Shown: positions 10,036 through 20,200 of the stretch, in pieces
How the letters are laid out: each line of letters starts with the position of its first letter
How positions within the stretch are numbered: position 1 is the first letter of the stretch
NCBI GenBank assembly: GCA_030656075.1
Contig: JAUSOT010000227.1
Location: forward strand, 1-46,908
DNA: 46,908 bases
Source: Candidatus Cloacimonadales bacterium
GTDB taxonomy: Bacteria; Cloacimonadota; Cloacimonadia; Cloacimonadales; TCS61
Direction: 5' to 3'
Program-made: the position numbers and the translations under genes
The notes under the pieces: generated by a model
Databases searched by the model: none
Told to the model about the DNA's origin: nothing
What the model saw: the letters and a program-made list of their open reading frames with translations, nothing else

Positions 10036-11160
10036 ATGATAAAATCGATTATTGAATATTTCATTGATTTAGTGAAGATAGACAGTGAAACACAACATGA
10101 GAATGCAGTCGCGCAGAAGCTGGCGAAAGACCTGCGGGAATTGGGAGCACAAGTCAAATTTGACAATGCTAACGCTAAAGCTGGTGGAGATATTGGTAAT
10201 CTTTACGGCTATTTTCCGGGTAATATAAAAAAAGAACCTATCCTTTTCTGCGCTCACATGGACACGGTCCAACCGGGTATTGGTATCAAACCGCAAATCA
10301 GAGACGGCAAGATTTTTTCGGATGGTACCACGATCCTTGGTTCCGATGATAAATCGGGAATTGCCGAGATCATCTGTGGCATCAAAGGCCTTCTGGATTC
10401 CGGAGAAAAGCATGCACCGATCGAAGTTCTGTTCACGATCGCCGAAGAGACAGGATTGCTGGGTGCAAAACACCTGGATTATGCCATGATCAAATCCAGG
10501 ATCGGCTACGCTCTGGACAGCCATGTTGTTGGCAGTATTGCAGTTGGCGCTCCAGCTCAAAACAGCCTGAAATTTACCGTTATAGGCAAAGAATCTCATG
10601 CCGGTGTTGCTCCGGAAAAAGGGATAAACGCCATCAAAATTGCTGCGGAAGCTATTTCGATCATGCCGATGGGCCGGATCGATGCTGAAACAACCTGCAA
10701 TGTTGGCATCATTCAGGGTGGGAAGGCTACGAACATCATTCCCAACGAAGTCATGGTGAAAGCAGAAGCTCGCAGTCACAATCAAGCAAGCCTGAAAAAA
10801 ATCACCGAACAGATGACTGATGCTTTCATAAATACGGCGAAAAAATACAAACTCGGAGATTATCAGGCTAAGGTTGATATTAAGATCAGCCAAGAATATC
10901 AGGCATTTCTTTTATCTGACGAAGATGACGTAGTTCAGATCGCCGAGAAGGCGGCTGAAAATCTTGGCATTAAATTCACGAAAATAGTGGGCGGCGGCGG
11001 CAGCGATGTTAATATTTTCAACCAGCATGGATTGACAATGGCAGTGGCCGGAACCGGTATGGAAAATGTACATTCTGTGGACGAATTCATCGAGATATCC
11101 GAATTGGAAACAGGCGCTCTCTGGGTGAAAGAGATCATTCGTCTGCACTCACAGAAATAG
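10036..11160 (+). CDS. M20 family metallopeptidase (PepT-like tripeptidase)
   Basis: 374 aa; LFCAHMDTVQPG, ILGSDDKSGIAEII, FTIAEETGLLGAKHLD, KESHAGVAPEKGINAI and GGGGSDVNIFNQHGL. Confidence 0.92.
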   Translation: MIKSIIEYFIDLVKIDSETQHENAVAQKLAKDLRELGAQVKFDNANAKAGGDIGNLYGYFPGNIKKEPILFCAHMDTVQPGIGIKPQIRDGKIFSDGTTILGSDDKSGIAEIICGIKGLLDSGEKHAPIEVLFTIAEETGLLGAKHLDYAMIKSRIGYALDSHVVGSIAVGAPAQNSLKFTVIGKESHAGVAPEKGINAIKIAAEAISIMPMGRIDAETTCNVGIIQGGKATNIIPNEVMVKAEARSHNQASLKKITEQMTDAFINTAKKYKLGDYQAKVDIKISQEYQAFLLSDEDDVVQIAEKAAENLGIKFTKIVGGGGSDVNIFNQHGLTMAVAGTGMENVHSVDEFIEISELETGALWVKEIIRLHSQK

Positions 11161-11202
11161 AAATTCTTGCGTTACAACGCGGAGCATTGTAACGAGAATT
11201 TC
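11161..11202. repeat. Hairpin with GCGGAGC apex between M20 peptidase gene and dapB
   Basis: AAATTCTTGCGTTACAA...TTGTAACGAGAATTT pair with a 2-nt bulge. Confidence 0.8.
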
Positions 11203-11247
11203 TCCCTTGTTATGGGGAGATGCTGTTAGGCAGAGAGGTGTAAACAG
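11201..11247 (+). repeat. Start-codon-proximal intergenic element (CTCCC...GGGGAGAT...GAGAGGTG)
   Basis: Shares hairpin plus purine-rich end with copies at 12905 and 14751; ends at the dapB ATG. Confidence 0.6.
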
Positions 11248-11985
11248 ATGAAGAAACTTGCAATAATTGGTTACGGACAGATGGGCAAAATGATCGAACA
11301 ACTTGCCCCGCAATATGATTTTGAAGTTGTTTCAATCATAGATTTAGATTCAGATAGTTCCGAATTTCTCCGAACGGCAGATGTCGGCATTGAATTCACC
11401 GCACCCGGTGCAGCTTATGAAAATATTAAAAAAATGGTGAATTTAAAAAAGAATATTGTGGTGGGCACTACCGGCTGGTTTGATAAATTGGAAGATGCAA
11501 AAAAACTCGTTGAAGCGCAGCAAACCGGGTTGGTTTACGGCTCAAACTTTTCTTTGGGAATGAACCTATTCTACAAAATAGTTGATGAAGCAACCAAGCT
11601 GATGAATCCGATTAAAGGTTACGATGTCTTTGGTTTGGAATGTCATCATAATTTAAAAAAAGACAGTCCTTCCGGAACCGCCAAAATCCTCAGCGACATC
11701 GTAATAAAAAATACCGATCTCAAGAATACAGCGGTTTTCGATAAACTGGATCGTCAGATCGAAAAGGACGAATTTCACTTTGCCAGCCTTCGAGCCGGAA
11801 GCATTCCGGGAACCCATCTCATCGGGTTTGATTCTGAAGCAGATACGATCGAATTGAAACATACGGTTCGCAACAGGACAGGGCTGGCGATCGGTGCATT
11901 GCTGGCAGCTCGTTGGATATGCGATAAAAAGGGATTTTACAACTTCTCAGATATTTTTTCAGAAATAGCAGGTGAAAAAAAATGA
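11248..11985 (+). CDS. dapB: 4-hydroxy-tetrahydrodipicolinate reductase
   Basis: 245 aa; IIGYGQMGKMI, VVGTTGWFD, YGSNFSLGMNLFYKI, ECHHNLKKDSPSGTAK and RAGSIPGTHLIGFDSEADTIELKHTVRNRTGLAIGALLAARW. Confidence 0.95.
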   Translation: MKKLAIIGYGQMGKMIEQLAPQYDFEVVSIIDLDSDSSEFLRTADVGIEFTAPGAAYENIKKMVNLKKNIVVGTTGWFDKLEDAKKLVEAQQTGLVYGSNFSLGMNLFYKIVDEATKLMNPIKGYDVFGLECHHNLKKDSPSGTAKILSDIVIKNTDLKNTAVFDKLDRQIEKDEFHFASLRAGSIPGTHLIGFDSEADTIELKHTVRNRTGLAIGALLAARWICDKKGFYNFSDIFSEIAGEKK

Positions 11986-12061
11986 TGAAAAAATTATTTC
12001 AACCCCCTTTTATTTCCCCCTTTGCAGGGGGAGAATAAGGAAAAAGGATTTTTTAAATAAA

Positions 12062-12844
12062 ATGAAACTCAATTTCTTTAAAATGCATGCTCAGGGTAAC
12101 GATTATATTTACTTTGATTTTTTAAAGTCGAATCCGCCGGATATAAATTATTCCAAGCTGTCCTGTATCCTTGCGGATAGGCACTTCAGCATCGGCGGAG
12201 ATGGGATAGTTCTCATCGAAAAGCAGAACGGTTTTGATGGAAAAATGACCATATTCAATGCTGATGGTTCGGAAGGAAAAATGTGCGGTTCAGCTTTGCG
12301 CTGCGTTACTTCCTATCTTTTTCAGCAAACTGGTAAAAAGGATTTTCTCATAGAAACAGCTTCCGGTTTGAAGAAATGTTTTGTTTTGAACGAAGCCGGT
12401 GATGAAGTGAAAGTGAACCTGGGAACACCTTTTTTTAAGCAGGAAAATCAGCTTGTAGTCAATGGTTTTCCCGGTTATCTGGTAAATATCGGCAATGAGC
12501 ATTTCGTCACTTTTGTCGATGAATTACCAGTTGAAATAGCCCGAACAGCGGGACCAAGAATTCAAAATGAAACACTTTTCCCTGACGGCATAAATGTGGA
12601 TTTTGTTCGCATCCGTTCCCGCCGGGAAGCGGAACTGCGTTTCTGGGAACGCGGCAGCGGCGAAACTCTGGCTTGCGGAACAGGTACGGGAGCTTCTGTT
12701 TTTGCTGGAATTCAACTTGGATTTTTGGATAATAAAATCGATGTGATCGTGCCGGGCGGACACATAAAAGCTGAATTCAGTGGCCAAGATATTTTCCTTT
12801 CCGGCAAAGTAAGTTATGTTTTTTCTGGTTCGATAGAAATATGA
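12062..12844 (+). CDS. dapF: Diaminopimelate epimerase
   Basis: ATG at 12062 (MKLNFFKMHAQGNDYIYFD); GGDGIVLIE, NADGSEGKMCGSALRCV, GNEHFVTFVD and RFWERGSGETLACGTGTGAS. The ORF track's 11972 start adds 30 aa that read through a repeat. Confidence 0.96.
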   Translation: MKLNFFKMHAQGNDYIYFDFLKSNPPDINYSKLSCILADRHFSIGGDGIVLIEKQNGFDGKMTIFNADGSEGKMCGSALRCVTSYLFQQTGKKDFLIETASGLKKCFVLNEAGDEVKVNLGTPFFKQENQLVVNGFPGYLVNIGNEHFVTFVDELPVEIARTAGPRIQNETLFPDGINVDFVRIRSRREAELRFWERGSGETLACGTGTGASVFAGIQLGFLDNKIDVIVPGGHIKAEFSGQDIFLSGKVSYVFSGSIEI

Positions 12845-12858
12845 AAAAAATTCTATCA

Positions 12859-12972
12859 ACCCCTTTTATCCCCCTATTTAGGGGGAGAGGAATAAATCCT
12901 AATTACTCCCTTGTTAAGGGGAGATACTCTGCACTTAAATCAAAAATTTTAGTGCAGAGGAGAGGGGTTAAA
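12859..12972 (+). repeat. Tandem intergenic elements upstream of 12993 CDS
   Basis: CCCCCTA-TT-TAGGGGG hairpin (12870-12885), then CTCCCTTGTTAAGGGGAG and CTCTGCACT...AGTGCAGAG followed by GAGAGGGGTTAAAG. Confidence 0.65.
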
Positions 12973-12992
12973 GAAAAAAGGATTTTAATCAG

Positions 12993-13313
12993 ATGAAATT
13001 TATAATTATTATACTTTTATTGAGTTTTATTTCCTGCCTTCCTGCCGAAAATCCCTGGCTGGGAAGAGATAAAGTAGCTCATTTCACAACCAGTGCTTTC
13101 CTGACGTACTGGAACTTTGGCATGAGCAGAGACATTTTGCAAGCCGGTCGAGATAACAGCCTGATCTTGTCGGTGAATTTCACGGCATTGCTGGGAATCA
13201 GTAAAGAAGTCAGCGATAAATATATAGTCAAATCGGAATGGAGCTGGCACGATATCGCTTATGATGCAGCCGGGATTTGTGCCGGACTTATATTGATCAA
13301 TAATTTGAAGTAA
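12993..13313 (+). CDS. Small lipoprotein-like protein (YfiM/DUF2279-like)
   Basis: 106 aa; short signal with FISC; GRDKVAHFTTSAFLTYW and SWHDIAYDAAGICAGLIL pattern. Confidence 0.6.
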   Translation: MKFIIIILLLSFISCLPAENPWLGRDKVAHFTTSAFLTYWNFGMSRDILQAGRDNSLILSVNFTALLGISKEVSDKYIVKSEWSWHDIAYDAAGICAGLILINNLK

Positions 13314-13347
13314 TTACGAAATACGAAGAGAATATGAGGATTCGATT

Positions 13348-13956
13348 ATGGAAAACGTAGCTTTAATAGAGAGTATCGGCGCCTATTTAAAATCGGTTCG
13401 AAAACATAAAAAACTGAGTTTGGAACAAATTTCCGAAGCGACCCGCATCAAGGTTCGTCTGCTGAATGACATCGAAAATGACATCTTCACGAATCTGGGC
13501 GGATTGGGTTATGCCAAAGCAATGATCGTTAACTATGCCAGGTTTTTGGATGCCGATCAGGTGAAGATACTGGAATTATTCAATGAAAAATTCAGCCAGA
13601 AACCGATCCATATTTCGCACGATAAATCCATCCAGCCAAAGAAGATCATCCTCCACCAAAATTTCTTTGCTTTTATTCTGCTCTTGGTTGTCATCATCAT
13701 TCTCACCAGCCTGGTAATCTATCTCTACAAAAATGACATCATCACCTGGCCGCCTTTCACCAGGCTGGATAACAAAGTGGAAGTAAATCGAACTGTCATA
13801 GCGCCAGACACAACTTCGACCTTGAAAAAACTCCGGCAGGAAAATATTCAGGAAGAACCAAAATCACTAAATTCTGATGCTTTGCAGGACACAACTGATT
13901 ATTTGAATGAGTTGCTTTTCAAAGATAAAGAAAGTCCACTGAATTACGAAAAGTAA
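13348..13956 (+). CDS. RodZ-like helix-turn-helix membrane protein
   Basis: 202 aa; IGAYLKSVRKHKKLSLEQISEATRIKVRLLNDIENDIFTNLGGLGYAKAMIVNYARFL followed by one TM segment (FFAFILLLVVIIILTSLVIYLY). Confidence 0.82.
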   Translation: MENVALIESIGAYLKSVRKHKKLSLEQISEATRIKVRLLNDIENDIFTNLGGLGYAKAMIVNYARFLDADQVKILELFNEKFSQKPIHISHDKSIQPKKIILHQNFFAFILLLVVIIILTSLVIYLYKNDIITWPPFTRLDNKVEVNRTVIAPDTTSTLKKLRQENIQEEPKSLNSDALQDTTDYLNELLFKDKESPLNYEK

Positions 13957-14225
13957 AAATTGGTCTGTCATCCTGAGTTTCTGACTAATATCAGAATTAT
14001 CGAAGGATACAAAAATATAAATAAGAAAAGTTGTCTTTCTGAGGAATTCTTTCCAAAACTTCTCATGAAGAATCTCAACTTATTTAAAAATTGGAAATTA
14101 ATGAATAGAATAACCAAACCCCCTCGGTCCCCCTTAACAGGGGGAAATGTAAGAAAATATGAAAGAAATAATAAAGAAAAGAAAGATATTTTAAAGAGGT
14201 TATATCCGAAGAATTCATTTAAGAC

Positions 14226-14270
14226 ACTCCCCTGTAAATAGATGATACGGCTTTAGCCATAGAAGGATTA
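14226..14270 (+). repeat. Intergenic element immediately upstream of DUF559 ATG
   Basis: ACTCCCCTGTAAATAGATGATACGGCTTTAGCCATAGAAGGATTA then ATG. Confidence 0.6.
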
Positions 14271-14690
14271 ATGAAAGAAGTGATTCCCTATAATTTGGAA
14301 TTAGTTGAAAAAGCAAGAGAATACAGGAAAAAGCCAACACATGCAGAAAGATATCTTTGGGAAAAGCTTCTGAGAAAAAATCAGCTTCTTGGCTACAAAT
14401 TCACAAGGCAAAAACCACTATTACAGTTTATAGTAGATTTTTATTGTTCAAAACTTCTTATGGCTATTGAGATTGATGGAGAATATCATAATTATCAAAT
14501 TGCACGAGATGAGGAGCGAACAAATATCTTGAACTCATATAACATTCAAGTAGTCAGATTTACAAATGTTGCTGTTTTGAATCATTTTCCTGAAATTGAG
14601 AAAGATTTAGCCAATATTATCAAAGTCAGAGAAATTGAATTATCTAATCCCTCGATCCCACTTGAGACTATGATGTTAAAGAAAATATGA
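14271..14690 (+). CDS. DUF559 endonuclease-domain protein
   Basis: 139 aa; KKPTHAERYLWEKLLRKNQLLGYKFTRQKPLLQFIVDFYCSKLLMAIEIDGEYH is a classic DUF559/Vsr-like motif set. Confidence 0.92.
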   Translation: MKEVIPYNLELVEKAREYRKKPTHAERYLWEKLLRKNQLLGYKFTRQKPLLQFIVDFYCSKLLMAIEIDGEYHNYQIARDEERTNILNSYNIQVVRFTNVAVLNHFPEIEKDLANIIKVREIELSNPSIPLETMMLKKI

Positions 14691-14750
14691 AGTAAAAATG
14701 ATAGAAAAGAAATATATTTCACAAAATTCCAATTCAGAGAAATTAATTGA

Positions 14751-14800
14751 AATTCTCCCCTGTCAAGGGGAGATACGGCTTCAGCCGGAGAAGGGTTAAA
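14751..14800 (+). repeat. Intergenic element immediately upstream of radical SAM ATG
   Basis: CTCCCCTGTCAAGGGGAGATACGGCTTCAGCCGGAGAAGGGTTAAA then ATG. Confidence 0.65.
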
Positions 14801-17245
14801 ATGAATTTCCAAAAAATAAACTTCACCCATCTTCTTCCCTCCGTTCTCAAACCAGCTCGTTACATCAACCAGGAACTGAATAGTTACAATAAGGAAGTTT
14901 CGAAAGAAACCATTAATTTCTGCCTGGCTTTTCCAGATGTTTACGAAGTTGGTTTTTCACATTTGGGTTTGAAGATTTTGTACTCCATTTTGAATAAAGA
15001 AGCAGATGCAGTGGCAGATCGGGTTTATTGTCCCTGGCCCGATTTCGGCGATCTTATCAGGAAGGAAAATATTCCCCTGTTTGGAATCGAATCATCAATT
15101 GCCCTCAAAGTTTTTGATGTGATCGGCTTCACATTGCAAAGCGAACTCACTTTCACAAACATTCTCTACCTGCTCGATCTGGCTCAGATTCCTTTGAATT
15201 CCAAAGATCGTACAGAAACTGATCCGATCATTCTGGGCGGCGGTCCCTGCGCTGCCAATCCGATTCCGCTGTCGCAATTCTTCGATGCCTTTCTCATCGG
15301 TGACGGTGAAGAAGCGATTTTGGAAATCAAGGATTGTTTAAAACAGAATAAATCTAAATCTCGAAAAGAAAAATTAGCCGCTCTGCAAAAGATCGAAGGT
15401 ATTTTTGTTCCTTCGCTTCATAAAACCGGAACCAAAATCAAAGCCCGCAAATTCATGGATTTTGATAATGCTGAGAAAATGCATACAAACCAGATCGTGC
15501 CCTGGGTGCAGCCGACACATTACCGTTATGTGAGTGAGATCATGCGTGGTTGCTCACGCGGTTGTCGATTCTGTTTTGCCGGATATTTCTACCGCCCGGT
15601 GCGTGAACGTGATGCTCAAAAACTTGCTGATAATCTGATTCAGGAAGTGAACCGTTACGGTTGGCATGAAGCTGCACTCACTTCGCTTTCTTCCAGTGAT
15701 TACAGCTGCATCAAACCGCTTTTGCAGGAAATCTATAATCGGATGGAAAAAGCCAGTCTGTCGTTGCCCTCGCTGCGGGTGGACAGCATCGATGATGAAC
15801 TGACCGTGCTGATGAATGCCATGCGGCAAACCGGCTTAACGGTGGCACCGGAAGCAGGCAGCCAGCGACTACGCAATATCATCAATAAAAACCTGACCGA
15901 AGCAGAGATTTTGAGCAGTGTGGTTATTGCACTCAAAAACGGCTGGCAGCTCATAAAGTTCTACTTTATGATCGGTTTGCCCTTCGAGACGGACGAAGAC
16001 ATCCAGGCTATCATCGATCTGATCTACAAAATTATAAAACTTTCCGGCAAAAGACTGCAGATAAACGTGACGATTTCTCCCTTTGTTCCCAAACCATTCA
16101 CACCCTTCCAATGGGTAGAAATGGGAGATAAAGACGAACTGCTCCGCAAAGCAAGATGGATCAAAAATGCTTTTACAAAATATATATTCATAAAAATAAA
16201 ATATCATGAAGTTGATTCTTCGCTATTGGAATGTGTGATTGGACGAGGTGATGAAAAAGTGGGAGAACTCATTTTAAAAGCTTACAAAAACAGCGCTTTC
16301 TATGATGGCTGGAATGAATGTTTTGATTTCAGTAAATGGCAAAAAGCTGCGGAAGAAATTGATTTGAATTGGGAAGATTACACCAAAGCGATTCCACTTG
16401 AATCTGAACTCATCTGGCAGGATATCGAACTGGGAATTTCCCAAAAATTCCTGAAACTGGAATCGCAAAAAGCACACGAGGAAGCCGTTACAACAGATTG
16501 CCGGGATGGCAACTGCACCGGTTGCGGACTTTGTTCCGATGAAGTTCAACCCCAATATTCCCAGCCAATAACACCAACTCCAATGATACTGAGGGAAAAT
16601 ATTAACGACAACCGTCCCAACCTCCATTACCGGGCTTTTTTCAGCAAAATGGGCAAGATGAGTTACGTGACTAACCTCGATCTGGTACGCATGATATACA
16701 ATGTATTTCGCGCCACAGATATTCCTTTCTCTTATTCTCAGGGTTTCAATGTGCATCCGCTGGTCAGTTTTGGCCCGCCGCTCTCCCTCGGTGTGCAGGG
16801 AAACAACGAATATTTCGATTTCGTGCTTAAGGAATTTGCCGATACGGAAATGCTTTTTGATAAGCTAAATAAATCCATGCCTAAAGCTCTGCAACTGAAA
16901 GATATTGTACTGTTGCCAGATAAAGCAATGCGAGCCATGGCTTATTACAAATTCGAGGAAGTTACGGTAATCCCACCAGCAGAATATCATGACAAATTCC
17001 AAGAAGCAACTGCCGAATTCCAGCAAGTATCAGAATTTCTTTTCACCCGAGAGCGCAAAGGTAAAGAAAAAACCAGTGATTTGAAACAGCTTGTTAAAGA
17101 AATTAGTTGGGACGGAACCAAACTTAACGTAACCAAAACCGTTGTTGGTGCCAGTATTTTTGATCTGCTGGAACATGTTTACAAAATTGATCGCTTTGAA
17201 ACTAATCGATTTGAGATTGTGAGGGAGAGATTAATTTCACGGTAG
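14801..17245 (+). CDS. TIGR03960-type radical SAM protein fused to C-terminal DUF2344/TIGR03936-type domain
   Basis: ATG at 14801 preceded by AGAAGGG; radical SAM motif MRGCSRGCRFCFAGYFYRP; C-terminal LHYRAFFSKMGKMSYVTNLDLVRMIYNVFRATDIPFSYSQGFNVHPLVSFGPPLSLGVQ. Confidence 0.92.
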   Translation: MNFQKINFTHLLPSVLKPARYINQELNSYNKEVSKETINFCLAFPDVYEVGFSHLGLKILYSILNKEADAVADRVYCPWPDFGDLIRKENIPLFGIESSIALKVFDVIGFTLQSELTFTNILYLLDLAQIPLNSKDRTETDPIILGGGPCAANPIPLSQFFDAFLIGDGEEAILEIKDCLKQNKSKSRKEKLAALQKIEGIFVPSLHKTGTKIKARKFMDFDNAEKMHTNQIVPWVQPTHYRYVSEIMRGCSRGCRFCFAGYFYRPVRERDAQKLADNLIQEVNRYGWHEAALTSLSSSDYSCIKPLLQEIYNRMEKASLSLPSLRVDSIDDELTVLMNAMRQTGLTVAPEAGSQRLRNIINKNLTEAEILSSVVIALKNGWQLIKFYFMIGLPFETDEDIQAIIDLIYKIIKLSGKRLQINVTISPFVPKPFTPFQWVEMGDKDELLRKARWIKNAFTKYIFIKIKYHEVDSSLLECVIGRGDEKVGELILKAYKNSAFYDGWNECFDFSKWQKAAEEIDLNWEDYTKAIPLESELIWQDIELGISQKFLKLESQKAHEEAVTTDCRDGNCTGCGLCSDEVQPQYSQPITPTPMILRENINDNRPNLHYRAFFSKMGKMSYVTNLDLVRMIYNVFRATDIPFSYSQGFNVHPLVSFGPPLSLGVQGNNEYFDFVLKEFADTEMLFDKLNKSMPKALQLKDIVLLPDKAMRAMAYYKFEEVTVIPPAEYHDKFQEATAEFQQVSEFLFTRERKGKEKTSDLKQLVKEISWDGTKLNVTKTVVGASIFDLLEHVYKIDRFETNRFEIVRERLISR

Positions 17246-17288
17246 ATGAAAACCAGCTTGAGATAGAATCCCAAGCTGGCTAATATGA

Positions 17289-20200
17289 CTATTTCAATAA
17301 AAGACACTTCTTAACGGATTGTGATTTTCCATTAACAGACAGTTTATAGAAATACACACCTGAACTAACAGATTTTCCTGATTCATCGTCTCCTTTCCAG
17401 ATAACAGAATGATTGCCTTTTTCATAGATATCATCAGTTAATGTTTTCACTTTCTGACCCTTTATGTTGTAAACAAAGAGATTAACTTTACTTTCATCTG
17501 GAATTGAGAATGATATTGTTGTTTCAGGATTGAATGGGTTAGGATAATTATTTTTAAGTTCTGGTACTGTTAAGATACCATTTTCTTGATTAGAATTCTC
17601 ATTCCCGTAGAACAATTGTGTTTGAATTTCATCTTTGATTTGAGAGTATTCTGCAAAGTTGTTTGGTTTTCTTTTACATTTTTCCGGAAGATTTCGCTCT
17701 CCAGATGTTACCATCTGATAATAACAAAATGCTTCATCAAGTTCAGCAATTAATTGTTTGTAATCATTTGGTGGGTTATTTATTATTTGCTCATATAATG
17801 AAATTGCTTCTTCATAATCTTCATTTGAAATTGCTAATATTGCTTTAGCTTCGATTATAGGATTATTTAGATTTTCATTTTCAATATCTTCTAGAAAAGT
17901 GAGTAATTCTTCAGGGTCACCATTTATTGCTCTATTCAGATAAGGTAACCAGGCAAGAGCATTTTTCGCAGCATATGAATCTGGATACTCATTCACAATT
18001 TGTTTCATTGCATTAAAAGCATTTTCATATTCTTCGTGTTCAATATACTGCATACCTATTCGGTACAAAACGTTAGCTTGTATTACAGATGGTGTATCGA
18101 AGTTAAATACACCAAAACTGGGATAGAATCGATCTTCATTAGAAGTATCAATTATGAGATTAGTACAATCTATTTCTCCATTCACAGTACCAAGTGCCAT
18201 TAACAGATACAAGTCCAGGAAATCTGTACTTGATATTTCTCCATCAAAAACATAAGGAGTTGACGACATATATGGCATAAACATAGGAAAATAATCAGCC
18301 AAAGCAATAATCTCTGCTAGTTGATTATCCATTATTTCGGACTCATACATAACAAGATTTTGAATATTTCCCAAGTTTACATATCCAAATCCTTCGTTCA
18401 CACTAATATTACTAGCCTGTACTGTAAAGTTACAATTGTGTATATCTAACCCAATACCTTCATTTTGTAAGATATCTGAGAACAACATTCGCATTGGTTC
18501 CGTCGAATTGTATACCGTTAGCCCATTTGAACCATTATTAGATATTGATGAACTATAAAGAGAGAAAAAACTTTCTTCAGAATATATACCATTTTCATTA
18601 TGATGATATTCAGAATGATTAAATCGAACCCAAGAATTGTTATGTATCTTCATTTGACTGATATTATGAATATTAGTATAATCAATAAGTAATGAACTAT
18701 TCTCCTCAATTGATATATATCTAATATCTGAAATATCTCCACGTAAAAAACTATTAAACCCATTTGGTCCACTGACTTGACTGCAATTCTGGAAATAAAG
18801 TCCATCCCATTTTTCATCACTACTGCTATTTACAGTTGTATCTTCGCTAAAGTCAATCGTACTGTAATCTATAATTATGCGATCCCCTGGGATATATATA
18901 TCACCACCTCCATATTGAGGAGGATTTGGACCTGAATAACCTGTAGCAGGATCATAATAATAACTTGAAGTATTACCAATAATCTGGCTTGCTCCTAATG
19001 TTTTTAACCAACTACTGTTATTGAATTCGGCTAAACTAGCACCTGATAATATAAAGGAGCTTCCATAAAAAAGAAAGACTTTCGAATTATCTACAGTTAG
19101 ATGTGAGCCTTGAGAAAGTTCAAGTAATCCTTCACTTATGTGAATCTCGCTGTCCGATTCAATTAAGATTTCAGCATATTCACCTGTAGCTTTAAGAACT
19201 TCACCAGAACCAATATAGACCACACAGTTTGATAGAAGCAATTGACCATCATAAACATGAAATCCATGCCCGGCTTGGTCAATATTTATAGTGCAATTTT
19301 CATAATGTAAAACAGAACCATATTGAATGTTTGATAGATTATTAACGTTGACTGTTTCATTTGATATTGTTGTATTTTCACAGATGGTTATTACTTGTTG
19401 TTCTGGAAGAAAATCGAAGAATGATGATACATTGCCTATATCATCAACATTTACAGCAAAATCAGCCATAAATAATATATTATCAGAAGGTTGATCGTCC
19501 CGTTCAAGTATTGATTTCACCTTTATTGCTACATTGTAATCATGGAATGGTATCGTAAATGAAAGACCCGCAAAATCTTCTGCTGGAATAAATGCTGTTC
19601 TATATTTCTTTCTAAACCCATTATCAAGCCAAGTAGTTGAAATTTCGTTATAGCAACCCATTTCAACAATTTCTTCAAATGTGTAACCTGTTGCCTCTTC
19701 AATCCAGCTCCATTGTCCGTTGATAAATGAGACTTCAAATTCCAGAGCAACTTCAAGATTTATTGGGGTATCTTGAATACCACAATTAGGATTTATAATA
19801 TAATTAAGTGCATTTGATGATAATCGATAAGTGTGAGCACCAATATGCGAACCATACATTACCGTACCATATTCCATGTCTGGTGTTTGTTCAAGATTGA
19901 AGACTCCTAATGTTTCATTATAATTTGAGGATAATGTTCTACCACCAAAACTTTCAAAAATATCTGTCGTTTTGAAATTGTTTATTGTTTCCATTGTACC
20001 GGTTATATCACCGCTAATATTCATTGAAGTGGCCACATTAGAATCACTTCCATTAGCTGTCATAAAATCGTATAGACCATATAAAGCATTAGCTCCTGCA
20101 AATATTGAACCTACAACATTAGCTGTTGTAAGTATGCTCAAAAGTTCGTTTACTGGATTTATTACTACCGATGTAACGTTTACATACTGACCATCTAAAA

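Noticed and set aside
10069-10893. 274-aa ORF antisense to the M20 peptidase gene
   Set aside because: Lies wholly opposite a well-supported M20 gene; its sequence has no recognisable domain and looks like a codon-bias shadow ORF.
13960-14241. 93-aa ORF upstream of DUF559
   Set aside because: Translation of intergenic repeats (TGTCATCCTGAG and CCCCC...GGGGG families), not a protein.
16274-16756. 160-aa antisense ORF inside the radical SAM gene
   Set aside because: Fully overlaps a conserved coding region on the other strand; low-complexity translation.
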